A DNA stretch of 35,568 nucleotides from the NCBI GenBank assembly GCA_021732415.1, contig JAKFVC010000204.1, positions 1-35,568 on the forward strand. Direction: 5' to 3'. This document shows, piece by piece, positions 25,274 through 35,524 of the stretch (position 1 is its first letter; each line of letters begins with the position of its first letter). The notes beneath the pieces were generated by a model. That model had not been told where the DNA came from. It did not search any database and was given only the letters and a program-made list of their open reading frames with translations. Source of the stretch: Planctomycetaceae bacterium (GTDB lineage: Bacteria; Planctomycetota; Planctomycetia; Planctomycetales; Planctomycetaceae). The position numbers and the translations under genes were made by a program.

Positions 25274-25956
25274 TCATCTTTATCATACGCACCAAGTAAA
25301 GTGTCGCGTGGGCGCCGTGGCTGAATTTTTTGTCACTCGCCGATGAAGGATCAGCAGAGTGACTCCACCAAGCTTCTGCATTTTGACTCGTCCACCAATC
25401 ACGCCCCGTCGAAGGAACAACCGGTGCCGATCCGTTGACAATTCGACGAAATCTCTCCATTGTGAGCAGACATCGAGTCCGCGCTGCGCTCGATACCAGT
25501 CCACAATCAGGAACTCGCGCGATCAACTTCCAGCTGGATTGGTCGCCGTCCGGATTCCCATATTCATGTTCCGCCAGACGACGTCTTCACAAGACACCGT
25601 CACGGCGGTCGTCAGAATTTTGCTCCGGATCGCCGGCTCTCACCGTGGTCAGAGTGTCGTCAACGCGGGAGCAAGATTGGCATTCTTGATATCACAGCGA
25701 ATTTTGCGCCGATTCCAGACATTAAGGCGTGCCTGAAATTTAAGCGTTGTTGCTTAACGTGCAGGCGTTTTGGTCAAATCGCGATTATTCGGCAAAACCC
25801 AACCTCACGGCGTTAAGGCCATGAGGAGTAATATGTTGCGACTGATCAACCGGATTTGATTGGTCACTTCGGCGCAAGGATTGCTTTCTTCCAAATTAGG
25901 CACCATTGTGCGCACTTTGGGCCTTCCTCGAATCTTTTTATGAATGGACAGCACCA
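25274..25956. other. Divergent intergenic region between htrA and glnN
   Basis: I find no gene of plausible size with start signals. Two local structures are visible: a perfect hairpin TTAAGC-GTTGTT-GCTTAA at 25740-25757, and a very short ORF (25833-25859, described separately). A sigma-54-like GGCAC...TGC at about 25898-25911 has its elements one base too close, so it was not called. Confidence 0.45.
25833..25859 (+). other. Possible 8-codon leader peptide upstream of glnN
   Basis: ATG at 25833 is preceded by GAGGAGTAAT, the best ribosome binding site in this region, and opens an 8-codon frame (MLRLINRI, then TGA) about 100 bases before the glutamine synthetase start. An in-frame ATG at 25821 would give 12 codons. 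Short translated leaders can control downstream genes, but no attenuator hairpin pair is evident. Confidence 0.25.
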
Positions 25957-28137
<2,181 letters not shown>

Positions 28138-28159
28138 TGTGAACAGTCTGTGGTTGAAT

Positions 28160-28201
28160 AAAAAAAGCCATAGCGGGCAAGTTGCTCGCTATGGCTTTTT
28201 T
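28160..28201 (+). terminator. Bidirectional-looking intrinsic terminator after glnN
   Basis: AAAAAAGCCATAGCG and CGCTATGGCTTTTTT flank a short loop (GGCAAGTTGCT). The strong stem and T-run end the glnN transcript 23 bases after its stop. The A-run on the left side would give a T-run for minus-strand transcription as well. Confidence 0.92.
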
Positions 28202-28202
28202 C

Positions 28203-28315
28203 GTAGCCCGACTCTCTGAGTCGGGTGGGTGCGAGGCGTTAGTCGAGCCTGTAGCCTGACTCTCCGAGTCGGGTATCCTTCGTCTTCACACTCCCGACTC
28301 AGAGAGTCGGGCTAC
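28203..28315. repeat. Three TAGCCYGACTCTC units, two direct and one inverted
   Basis: Units at 28203-28225 and 28251-28273 are direct copies of GTAGCCYGACTCTCYGAGTC-GGG, and 28293-28315 is an inverted copy. The same unit forms the outer arms at 21950 and 22157. Each unit also contains its own small hairpin (GACTC...GAGTC). The cluster fills the gap between the glnN terminator and the next gene's stop. Confidence 0.9.
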
Positions 28316-28319
28316 AAAG

Positions 28320-28838
28320 CTATTGCAGGATCCATGGTCCCCACGGGATGGATAAGACATCTGCCTTTCCGCGGGCTCGAGAAAGATCCTCTTCCATGTC
28401 CTCTTGTGTGGCCAGCTGCCAGCCTGACTGAAAATGAAAACCTGACCCGAAGGGGCGGCTGCCAATCCGCGGATTTCCATAGAGACGGATCATCGTCTGT
28501 TTGGAAGCGGGGAACGACTGAGCATTCCAAAAGCAGAAGTCCGGGGCGCGAGGGGCCTGCGATAAGTCGAAATTGCCATGATTCCCAAGAATTGAGATCT
28601 TGCGATCCTCTGCCAGGTTGCTGCTGACACTTGAAATCAACCAGTCTGCAATCCCTCGCAAGCGGAAACCGGTCTGACTCAGTTGGGCAAGTTGTATGTC
28701 CGTAATCAGCGTAATGCTTCCCACAGAGGCCACCGCATAATGGATTTGGGCGGTAGAAGTCTCACCACGCACGGTAATGCACAGGATCATCAAAGAACAG
28801 ACGAGCGCGCCGATTGCAAAGCGTGAATGAACGAGCAT
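28320..28838 (-). CDS. Secreted protein of unknown function (172 aa)
   Basis: The ATG at 28838 is preceded by AAAGGACTCTG and gives a signal peptide, MLVHSRFAIGALVCSLMILC. The frame to 28997 adds 53 residues before it and is rejected. The mature protein has no recognised domain; it ends SIPWGPWILQ. It follows the secreted protein gene at 28999-29445 on the same strand by about 160 bases. The two share a similar opening (ML-x-x-S-R), an A-[DE]-W segment in mid-protein and a similar aromatic C-terminal strand, which suggests distant paralogy. Confidence 0.6.
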   Translation of the reverse strand: MLVHSRFAIGALVCSLMILCITVRGETSTAQIHYAVASVGSITLITDIQLAQLSQTGFRLRGIADWLISSVSSNLAEDRKISILGNHGNFDLSQAPRAPDFCFWNAQSFPASKQTMIRLYGNPRIGSRPFGSGFHFQSGWQLATQEDMEEDLSRARGKADVLSIPWGPWILQ

Positions 28839-28998
28839 CAGAGTCCTTTCTTGACGGTCGACCGATGGCGTGGCGTATTTGAAGGAAGCTACTCCGCCAC
28901 AATGAAGTGGACCATGGGAATCATGTCCTGTGGGCGTCGGTTTGATCATTAACTTGATCGACAAACGGCGCGTTCGCGAAGCTGTGAGCGGCGTCAAT

Positions 28999-29445
28999 CT
29001 ATCTTAGAAATTGGACGTAGATGAACGGAACTCCTACCGCCTCCTGCTTGGGGCTTTCACGACTTAAGGCCAGCAAATTGTGATGTGAACTGGAGCGAGA
29101 CTTTGTGTCCTGGTGGAAAAACGCGGGTTCCCGAATTGCATTGAACGGCGACGAATTGATTGGTTCCGTGACTGTGATGCCGAATGTCTTGGAATTCGCA
29201 ATTCGATCTGCCGGTTGAGCGCCGATTTCCGAGGGCATGAACCACTCCGCACAGTGCTTCACTCGAAAGACGGGCCCCTGTCGGTCTGACGAGATCTGCT
29301 TCAGCGAGTTCAACTTTCGCGCGACCTGTGTCGATGGCACCTTTCTCGCGAAGCAATTCGAGTCCAATGCAATTTGCTCGGTCACGGCGGCGGTGAGCAG
29401 CAGCGTAAAGGTGATAACACCCAGTGACAGACGTGATTGAAGCAT
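28999..29445 (-). CDS. Secreted protein of unknown function (148 aa)
   Basis: The ATG at 29445 with GGAGAACAGTC upstream gives the signal peptide MLQSRLSLGVITFTLLLTAA. The mature part includes AEWFMPSEIG and ends GVPFIYVQFLR. No family recognised. It is upstream of the 172-residue secreted protein on the same strand, possibly co-transcribed with it. Two cysteines (about residues 31 and 65) could form a disulphide. Confidence 0.6.
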   Translation of the reverse strand: MLQSRLSLGVITFTLLLTAAVTEQIALDSNCFARKVPSTQVARKLNSLKQISSDRQGPVFRVKHCAEWFMPSEIGAQPADRIANSKTFGITVTEPINSSPFNAIREPAFFHQDTKSRSSSHHNLLALSRESPKQEAVGVPFIYVQFLR

Positions 29446-29542
29446 GACTGTTCTCCGACTGGACCAATGCAGTGACTATTAAGCCGTATGTCGTGGCAGA
29501 TGAACTCTCTCCATAATATTGGAATCGAGACTTCATTTTTTT

Positions 29543-29720
29543 GACCCTGGAGGGGTCGCAGAGGGTAGCCGGTGGTTGAGCGGAGCGACACCACCGGAAT
29601 AAGTTAGCGATGAAACTCCGACCCTGGAGGGGTCGCAGAAACGTTGCTCTGCGACCCCTCCAGGGTCGAAAATAGGAAACTCTATAACCCGGTGGTGTCG
29701 CTGCGCTCAACCACCGGCTA
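29543..29720. repeat. Composite mirrored repeat (CCCTGGAGGGGTCGCAGA and GCCGGTGGTTGAGC units)
   Basis: Order on the plus strand: unit a (29543-29563, GACCCTGGAGGGGTCGCAGA), unit b (29566-29597, TAGCCGGTGGTTGAGC onward), unit a again (29619-29639), then inverted a (29648-29668) and inverted b (29689-29720). The whole is thus an a-b-a palindrome with one b on each side. Units a and b also occur as short hairpins by themselves. Confidence 0.9.
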
Positions 29721-29799
29721 CTCTCTTTAATCCCTCCGGGATATGTGTTAATCGCAGATCTTACGCCATTCCGCCAATGTGCTAATAAATACAAAATCA

Positions 29800-31128
29800 C
29801 TACGAACCGAGCGTCTTCTTCACCCGTTGCCGACTGTTAAACTCGTTGGGATCAAATGGATCTTCGACCACATCGTCCGGTACCGCTGGCGGCTCGTCCG
29901 AGATGATGGGTTCCGTTTCTGGCAGTCGGCTGGTTTTTGCCGAGGTCGTTTTCTTCTCGGTTCGCGGTGAGGTTGCGGGCTGCGTCCTAGGGGCTGTTTC
30001 ACCCTCTTTCCTGGGCCAGGCGACCCGGGCTTCGGGAATCGGCGGCGCGTCCTCTTCGGCGTTGGCCTGGACGACGCCGGTGCTCGGCGGGCGGACTCCC
30101 TTTTGATACCGCTGCTTCGAGTCTGCCGTATGAGCCGCCTGCTGGATCTTCGCGGGCGCATGTTTCTTCGCGGTCCGAGGTTCCTCGTCCGATTCTTCTT
30201 CGAGTGAGAGCAACCAGTTGCGGAATGATTCGAGCTGTTCTTCGCCCTTCTGTCCCACAAAAATCGAGTTGCCGATCGCACCATGATTGGTCTTCAGCAG
30301 CTTCCAGAGCTTGCTCGATTTGGGGCTCTCGCGATCAATATAGGGCATTAAGGCCAGCAGATTTTTGGATGTCGTCGCCTGCTGCTGAGTACCTGTCTGG
30401 TAAACGAGATTGAGTTTGAAGGTCTGATCGGACTTCGGTCCATGACAGGCTGAGGCCGTGCAGTTGCGCATGATGATCGGCTGGACTCGGCGAGTGAAAA
30501 CCTGGCCCGCTTCACGCGGCAGGCCGCCCAGTGATTCCACTTCCATGCCTCCGACGGCCTGCTTGGCCATGCGTTCGGCTGGTGTCAGGGACTTTACGGG
30601 CTTTGATTCCGTCGAGATTGGACGTTTCAGAAACGAGTCCAGTTTCGTCAGATTGCGGCGGATATCGTCGCGACTGGGGTCGATTTCCAGGGCCGCCTCA
30701 AATTCGAATCGGGCTTCTGACAACAGGCGATAGCCGACACACCAGCGAGCCAGCTCGACATGATCGTCGGCACTGGCGGGGTTGGCCAAACCATCTTGTA
30801 AATGCACATACACGGACTGCAGATCAACACCCACAAACCGGACCTGTTCCTTGGAGACGATCAGAGTCCCCGCGGGTTGTTGGACGGAGTACGTTTGCCC
30901 CTGCGGCGTGATGCGTCCCTGGACGATTCGGTTGCCTTCCAGCAGGAGCACGCCGGGTTCCCCCGCGGGGAGATCGCCTTCAGACCTCGCGAAGGTCGCG
31001 CACAGACTCCAGAGCACCAGAAATGCACCACACCACGCGATCCAGCCGCGTGGCGATCGACCCTTGGCAGAGGCATGATGATCGTGAATCAGAGCTGGGA
31101 AGGGGTGTTTTTCCACGAGATGACTCAT
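29800..31128 (-). CDS. Membrane-anchored/exported protein with TPR-like region and CX4CH motif
   Basis: A 442-residue protein. Residues about 29-47 form a signal anchor (WIAWCGAFLVLWSLCATFA). Residues about 118-165 look like a tetratricopeptide-type helical pair (ELARWCVGYRLLSEARFEFE, then AALEIDPSRDDIRRNL). Residues about 205-330 resemble the planctomycete cytochrome-like domain in which RRVQPIIMRNC...CHG carries the haem motif, but here the motif is CTASACH, a CX4CH instead of CxxCH. The last 110 residues are charged and Pro/Thr/Ser-rich and appear disordered. The start is ATG at 31128; an upstream TTG exists and no good ribosome site is seen. Haem binding is uncertain. Confidence 0.7.
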   Translation of the reverse strand: MSHLVEKHPFPALIHDHHASAKGRSPRGWIAWCGAFLVLWSLCATFARSEGDLPAGEPGVLLLEGNRIVQGRITPQGQTYSVQQPAGTLIVSKEQVRFVGVDLQSVYVHLQDGLANPASADDHVELARWCVGYRLLSEARFEFEAALEIDPSRDDIRRNLTKLDSFLKRPISTESKPVKSLTPAERMAKQAVGGMEVESLGGLPREAGQVFTRRVQPIIMRNCTASACHGPKSDQTFKLNLVYQTGTQQQATTSKNLLALMPYIDRESPKSSKLWKLLKTNHGAIGNSIFVGQKGEEQLESFRNWLLSLEEESDEEPRTAKKHAPAKIQQAAHTADSKQRYQKGVRPPSTGVVQANAEEDAPPIPEARVAWPRKEGETAPRTQPATSPRTEKKTTSAKTSRLPETEPIISDEPPAVPDDVVEDPFDPNEFNSRQRVKKTLGS

Positions 31129-31440
31129 CAATGAGTGAGGCTGAGCCCTTCCGCGAGGATGCGGATGGCAACGTGATTGATAGGAATAGCAGTAGGAAAA
31201 TCGTGCGACGGGGATGAAATCTACGAAGATGTGTGCGGGAGTTTATCCGTCGACCCAAATTGGGGCCAGATCAATCCGCCGTGGAGATTCAGGCAACCTG
31301 GGAGGGCGAGGCTCCCGCCGAGCCTAAGACGACCGCAGGTCGGCGTCCGCCGGAGGCCGGTTTGTTAGAATGCCTCCGGCGGACGCCGAGCTAAAGCTCG
31401 CTTTAGGCTCGGCGGGAGCCTCGCCCTCCCAGTCCGTGCT
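31129..31440. other. Intergenic stretch with palindrome copy C
   Basis: No gene is visible. It contains the palindromic element at 31299-31431, which stops ten bases before the TrmB stop codon, and about 170 bases upstream of the CX4CH protein gene without a clear promoter. Confidence 0.5.
31299..31431. repeat. Multi-hairpin palindromic element, copy C
   Basis: Outer arms TGGGAGGGCGAGGCTCC...GGAGCC-TCGCCCTCCCA enclose three inner hairpins: CGACCGCAGGTCG, a long GGCGTCCGCCGGAGGC stem, and GAGCTAAAGCTC. Copy D at 34036-34164 is nearly the same sequence in reverse orientation. The outer arms are related to those of copies A and B. Confidence 0.92.
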
Positions 31441-32070
31441 TTATCGCGCCTTCCGCTCCCAGCGGGCGCGATAGATCGGCAGCCCGGCTTTGCGTTTCTT
31501 GCGTTCGAAGCTGGTGTGATAGTCCATATCGTGCTCAGCCGGACGCTCTTCCGGGGGCGGCAGCGGCAGGAAGTCGGGGTTCGCCGCGACCGTGGCGACC
31601 ATCACCTGAAAATATTCTTCGACGTCGGTCCAGGCGTGCAGAATGCCCCCCGAGATCAGAATACGAGACGCTTCCGCGACGAACCAGTCGTTGAAGATGC
31701 GGCGGGCATGATGCCGGCGCTTCCACCACGGATCGGGGAAGTACACATGGACCGCCGCCACGCTGGTCGAGGTGATGTATCTGGGGATGCCAATCCGAGC
31801 GTCCCCCCCGAGAATCCGCACGTTGGGTAGGCCGCGTCGCTGCAGGCGTTTGGCTGCGTGACGACCTTCGGTGTATTCGATCTCCATCCCGACGAAGTTG
31901 GTTTCGGGATGAGTCTCGCCGGCGTTGACCAGGAACATCCCGCGGCCCGTGCCGATTTCGACTTCCACCGGCCGCGTGTTGCCGAAGAATTCAGGCCAGT
32001 TCAGGGGGCCGTCTCCCAGATCCTCGTAGGTTTGGAAGAAGGGTCTCAGATCAGGAATGGGCAGGGGCAT
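31441..32070 (-). CDS. trmB: tRNA (guanine-N7)-methyltransferase
   Basis: Methylates N7 of guanine 46 in tRNA using S-adenosylmethionine. The 209-residue length is normal. The SAM-binding segment VEVEIGTGRGMFLVN lies at about 36-50, NFVGMEIEYTEGRHAAKR follows, and the diagnostic YFPDPWWKRRHHARRI lies in the middle. The C-terminal TSFERKKRKAGLPIY matches the family's T-x-F-E-R signature. ATG at 32070 is chosen; the frame opens six codons earlier with TTG at 32088. Neither has a strong ribosome site. The FabZ-like gene lies 51 bases upstream on the same strand, so the two may form a small operon. Confidence 0.95.
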   Translation of the reverse strand: MPLPIPDLRPFFQTYEDLGDGPLNWPEFFGNTRPVEVEIGTGRGMFLVNAGETHPETNFVGMEIEYTEGRHAAKRLQRRGLPNVRILGGDARIGIPRYITSTSVAAVHVYFPDPWWKRRHHARRIFNDWFVAEASRILISGGILHAWTDVEEYFQVMVATVAANPDFLPLPPPEERPAEHDMDYHTSFERKKRKAGLPIYRARWERKAR

Positions 32071-32121
32071 GCGGGCTTCGTCGTTCAAGGGACAAATTCA
32101 AGGGGGGCAAAATGGAGTTCG

Positions 32122-32634
32122 TCAGGCTCGTTCGTCGGCATTCGTGAACACAGCGTCAATCGGCACGCCGATCATATTGCCGCTGATGACCATCTTGCCG
32201 TCCACCAATCCCTGGAAATCAAACTCCGCCCGGCGATTGGGCTTCAACGCCGTCACACGAGCTATCAGCACCAATCGGCAGTTGGGAAAGACCGGAGCGC
32301 GAAAGCGGACTTCGTTCATCCCGCCGAATCCGACGAACGCGCCCGCCAGCAGCTTGTGCTTACGAGCATAAAATCCGGCCAGTTGCGCGATGGCTTCGCA
32401 CATGATGACGCCAGGCATCAGCGGAAACCCGGGCATATGACCAGCGCACCAGAACTCCTTGTCGGTGATATCCTTGTAGCCCACCACCAGATGCGTCGGC
32501 GGATCGATATGCACGATGGCCGTCAGGTGTTCCATGTCTCCCCGCTGGGGATTCACCTGGCGAATCTCGTCGATGTTGTGCAGGGGCTGGTCGAAGTTCA
32601 GGGTCGACAAATCGACCATCATCGGAGGCGGCAT
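32122..32634 (-). CDS. FabZ/FabA-like hotdog 3-hydroxyacyl-ACP dehydratase
   Basis: A 170-residue hotdog-fold protein, probably removing water from 3-hydroxyacyl-ACP in fatty-acid elongation. GHMPGFPLMPGVIMCEAIAQ carries the catalytic His66 and Glu80, the same 14-residue separation as in FabZ. The segment VGFGGMNEVRFRAPVFP forms the next strand. It has an N-terminal extension of about 30 residues over classical FabZ (about 145-150), so it may act in a specialised pathway instead of housekeeping synthesis. ATG at 32634 (GAGAAGATCGCT upstream) is chosen; another ATG at 32688 exists upstream. It is followed by trmB. I leave the symbol empty because more than one such gene is common in planctomycetes. 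Confidence 0.9.
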   Translation of the reverse strand: MPPPMMVDLSTLNFDQPLHNIDEIRQVNPQRGDMEHLTAIVHIDPPTHLVVGYKDITDKEFWCAGHMPGFPLMPGVIMCEAIAQLAGFYARKHKLLAGAFVGFGGMNEVRFRAPVFPNCRLVLIARVTALKPNRRAEFDFQGLVDGKMVISGNMIGVPIDAVFTNADERA

Positions 32635-32821
32635 AGCGATCTTCTCGAAGCAGACAAAACGGTGTGTGATCGGTGGCCCGACCGTCACCGCTCAGATCAA
32701 TGGGTGGTGCTGACTTGGCTGTAAGCTGTAATAAGGACTGTGATTTGTAGTCAAAATTACAAACTACGGGACATTTCGCAAATGAACGGGCGAAGAAATC
32801 GTCATAAAACACGGAAAAACT

Positions 32822-32917
32822 GTGGGACGGGTCTCCAGGCCCGTCAGTCCAGGATGTTTTCACAGCGAAAACTTGGAATTCCAGAGGGGGACGGACGGGC
32901 CTGGAGACCCGTCCCAC
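32822..32917. repeat. Perfect 24-bp-arm palindrome, GTGGGACGGGTCTCCAGGCC type
   Basis: Arms 32822-32845 and 32894-32917 are exact reverse complements. The 48-base centre has a smaller hairpin, GTTTTC-ACAGC-GAAAAC. It lies between the HAD-like stop (ten bases away) and the FabZ-like gene. Confidence 0.92.
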
Positions 32918-32926
32918 GGATGCCTG

Positions 32927-33883
32927 TCAGATTCCCAACAGATCACGAATCTGATCCAGCTTGGTCAGCAACCGGTCGGGCTTGAGGGCCGGGTCCTTGC
33001 ATTCGGCGGCACTGGCCTTCAGGCTCAATTTGTCGCCTGCAAACAAAGCCGTGCGGAATCCCTGCTGTTTCGCGACCGCCAAGTCATCCGCCAATCGGGA
33101 ACTGACGTACAACACCTCTTCCGGTTCGACATTCAACTCGGCAAACTGTTCCCGGCAGCGCTGAAACAGCGAAACCGACGGCTTGCGGACCCCCAATTCG
33201 TGGGTCAGTATCAGGCCTCCCGGGGCGAAAACATCCGCCAGGGGGGGCAGTCTACCTTGCTCTTCCAGCCCCTGCAACAGTTGTGCCAGCGTATACGGTT
33301 GCGACTCAGCGAGCAGACCCTGCTTCAACCCGGCCTGGGCCACATCGGTGAGCACGCGCAGGGCTGACGGTGCGGCTTGGATACCCTGCAGGCACAGTTG
33401 AAAGAAGAACGCCACCTTCTCGGCGAGCTCGTCCCAATCCCCATACCGGGACTCGTCGTACGAGTATTCCTTCTGCGACAGCATATCGAGGAGTTTCCGC
33501 CAGACAAGGGCCGAATTGACCTCCGGAAAATCCCCCTTCTTACAGCCACCCGCCAGTTTGGCTTCCTCAACCGCCGAGTCGTACTTCGGCAGAAAATACT
33601 CCCACGGCTGGCCGGGCCGGCGAGTCATGCTGGCCCACATGTTGAATTCGTGGATGGTCTTTTCCATCGCCACCTGCATGCGGATTTTCTGCGGATGCTG
33701 CAGCAGCAACTGTCCATCCGAAATCGTCAACAAGGTCCCGTAAACATTCCAGGTGACGGCCTTGATGCCCGTCAGCGGGGCGATGAAAGGGGTCGCCTTC
33801 GCGGGCTCCGTTTTCGGAGCCGCCGGCCACAGCAGTTTGCGCTCCTTCAGCCACGTCGCATATTCGCGCAACGACAGACCCAT
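32927..33883 (-). CDS. HAD-superfamily protein with degenerate catalytic motif
   Basis: A 318-residue protein with the HAD fold of the haloacid-dehalogenase/phosphatase group. The first motif reads AVTWNVYGTLLTI where active enzymes have D-x-D/Y-G-T: the nucleophilic Asp (residue 46) is Asn (codon AAT) and the usual motif position two further on is Tyr. The cap helices, Lys motif (GVRKPSVSLF) and a motif-IV-like segment (VSSRLADDLAVAKQQGF) are present, but motif IV lacks the usual G-D pair. It is therefore likely non-catalytic or altered in activity. ATG at 33883 is preferred over 33937. It is transcribed toward the FabZ-like gene. Confidence 0.8.
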   Translation of the reverse strand: MGLSLREYATWLKERKLLWPAAPKTEPAKATPFIAPLTGIKAVTWNVYGTLLTISDGQLLLQHPQKIRMQVAMEKTIHEFNMWASMTRRPGQPWEYFLPKYDSAVEEAKLAGGCKKGDFPEVNSALVWRKLLDMLSQKEYSYDESRYGDWDELAEKVAFFFQLCLQGIQAAPSALRVLTDVAQAGLKQGLLAESQPYTLAQLLQGLEEQGRLPPLADVFAPGGLILTHELGVRKPSVSLFQRCREQFAELNVEPEEVLYVSSRLADDLAVAKQQGFRTALFAGDKLSLKASAAECKDPALKPDRLLTKLDQIRDLLGI

Positions 33884-34425
33884 AACCGGAAAGACCTTTT
33901 TCACCACGGAGTACAGAGAATCACAACGGCCCAGCACGGTGCCGCGATTGTTCTCTTATGCTGACCGTCGTTGTGTGTCAACGATAAACGGGAAGTTCGA
34001 TTGATGGCTAAGAGCCAGTTTGGATCGCCAGTTTTTGGGAGGGCGAGGCTCCTGCCGAGCCTAGTACGAGCTTTAGCTCGGCGTCCGCCGGAGGCATCAA
34101 ACGGGGCCTCCGGCGGACGCCGACCTGCGGTCGTGTTAGGCTCGGCGGGAGCCTCGCCCTCCCATCTTAATCACATTCAGTCTCGGAAATGCGCAGCATT
34201 GGTGCGACATTTGCGGATGACAAGTGACCAGTGTCGTTGGTGCGAGTAATCTGATCGGGAGGATTACTTTCGATTGACGTTTCTGTTACGATTTTGGCTG
34301 GTGAGCAAAACACCATTTGAGACGGAATTGCACTTCGCGGTAGCTCAGCTCGGCAGTCGCCCAGCGCGTTCGGCGATTCACTCTCATCCAGCGGTGACCT
34401 TTCCCTTTTCATGAGACAGGATCCC
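33884..34425. other. Divergent intergenic region between the HAD-like and MoxR genes
   Basis: No gene is visible. It holds palindrome copy D (34036-34164). I did not find a promoter for the MoxR gene that I would stand behind. Confidence 0.5.
34036..34164. repeat. Multi-hairpin palindromic element, copy D
   Basis: An inverted copy of the element at 31299-31431, with the same three inner hairpins in reverse order (GAGCTTTAGCTC, long GGCGTCCGCCGGAGGC stem, CGACCTGCGGTCG). The loop sequences differ. The flanks show no similarity to those of copy C, so the terminal TGGGAGGG/CCCTCCCA likely marks the element ends. Confidence 0.92.
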
Positions 34426-35436
34426 ATGGCTCCTCAGACCGAAATGGCCGACGATGATGTCGCGGCCATCGACCGCCTGCGCGACGTGTTTGGCCGTATT
34501 CGTCAGGAGCTGGGCAAGGTCATCATCGGGCAGCATGCCGTGATCGAGCGGCTGGCCCTCTGCATGTTTGCTCGCGGGCATGCATTGCTGATGGGCGTGC
34601 CGGGACTGGCGAAGACGTTGCTGGTCAACAAGCTCGCCGAGACCATGTCGTTGAAGTTCAGCCGGATTCAGTTCACGCCCGACTTGATGCCGATGGACAT
34701 CACCGGCACCGACATTCTGCAGGATGCCATCGGCGGCAAACGCGAGTTCGAATTCGTCCGCGGTCCCGTCTTCGCCAACATCGTCCTCGCTGACGAAATC
34801 AACCGTGCCCCGCCAAAAACTCAGGCAGCGATGCTCGAAGCAATGCAGGAGCACAAGGTCACGGTCGTCGGCAAGACGTTCAGCCTCGACGAGCCGTTCT
34901 TTGTTTTGGCGACCCAGAATCCGGTGGAGCAGGAAGGCACCTACCCGCTGCCCGAAGCGCAGCTCGATCGTTTCATGTTCCTGATCGACATGGATTACCC
35001 ATCCGAGGCCGAAGAGATCCTGATCGCACGCACGACCACGGGGGATGCGCTGCCGTCGCTCAATCATATTCTGCAGGCCGAAGACATCATCCGGCATCAG
35101 CATCTGGTGCGCCGCGTACCGGTACCTGATCACATTTATGAGTTTGCGGCTCGTCTGGTACGCAAGACTCGTCCGCAGGGGAGTTCGGCGCCCGAATGGA
35201 TGAAACCGCTGGTGGCGTGGGGTGCAGGTCCGCGTGCTGTGCAATATTTGATTCTGGGTGCCAAAGCTCGTGCCGCTCTGCACGGTAGCTATCTGGTACG
35301 CCTGGAAGATGTCATGGAAGTCGCGTTGCCCGTGCTGACACATCGCGTCATCACAACCTTCGCGGCGCAAGCGGAAGGTCTCAGCGCCAAGCATATTATC
35401 GGGCGATTGATTACTGAATCGCTGGAGAAGAAGTAG
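34426..35436 (+). CDS. MoxR-family AAA+ ATPase
   Basis: A 336-residue ATPase of the MoxR/APE2220 group (AAA_3, PF07726), which remodels or activates partner proteins, usually with VWA- and DUF58-domain proteins encoded next to it. Walker A is GVPGLAKT (57-64), Walker B is IVLADE (119-124), then INRAPPKTQAAMLEAMQE, sensor-1 ATQNPVEQEGTYPLPEAQLDR, and a C-terminal lid domain. ATG at 34426 with CAGGATCCC upstream is preferred; the ATG at 34411 has no ribosome site. The genes usually found with it would lie beyond the right edge of the window. Confidence 0.93.
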   Translation: MAPQTEMADDDVAAIDRLRDVFGRIRQELGKVIIGQHAVIERLALCMFARGHALLMGVPGLAKTLLVNKLAETMSLKFSRIQFTPDLMPMDITGTDILQDAIGGKREFEFVRGPVFANIVLADEINRAPPKTQAAMLEAMQEHKVTVVGKTFSLDEPFFVLATQNPVEQEGTYPLPEAQLDRFMFLIDMDYPSEAEEILIARTTTGDALPSLNHILQAEDIIRHQHLVRRVPVPDHIYEFAARLVRKTRPQGSSAPEWMKPLVAWGAGPRAVQYLILGAKARAALHGSYLVRLEDVMEVALPVLTHRVITTFAAQAEGLSAKHIIGRLITESLEKK

Positions 35437-35524
35437 ACAAAGCAAGCTGTCGTCGAAGTCTGATGCATTGGCAAATACGCAGCGCTACCCGCAGGAAAAA
35501 GTCCAAACAAAAGTAAGGATTCAG

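Noticed and set aside
25895-25915. Sigma-54-like promoter before glnN (GGCAC...TGC)
   Set aside because: The GG and GC elements are one base closer than the strict -24/-12 spacing, and the flanking consensus is poor.
28203-28315. Small CRISPR or tRNA-like structure
   Set aside because: The three units are hairpin repeats of irregular spacing, also found elsewhere in the window; no tRNA fold is present.
34384-35445. 353-codon minus-strand frame opposite the MoxR gene
   Set aside because: It is a shadow of a well-recognised plus-strand gene, favoured by GC-rich codon bias, and its translation matches no family.
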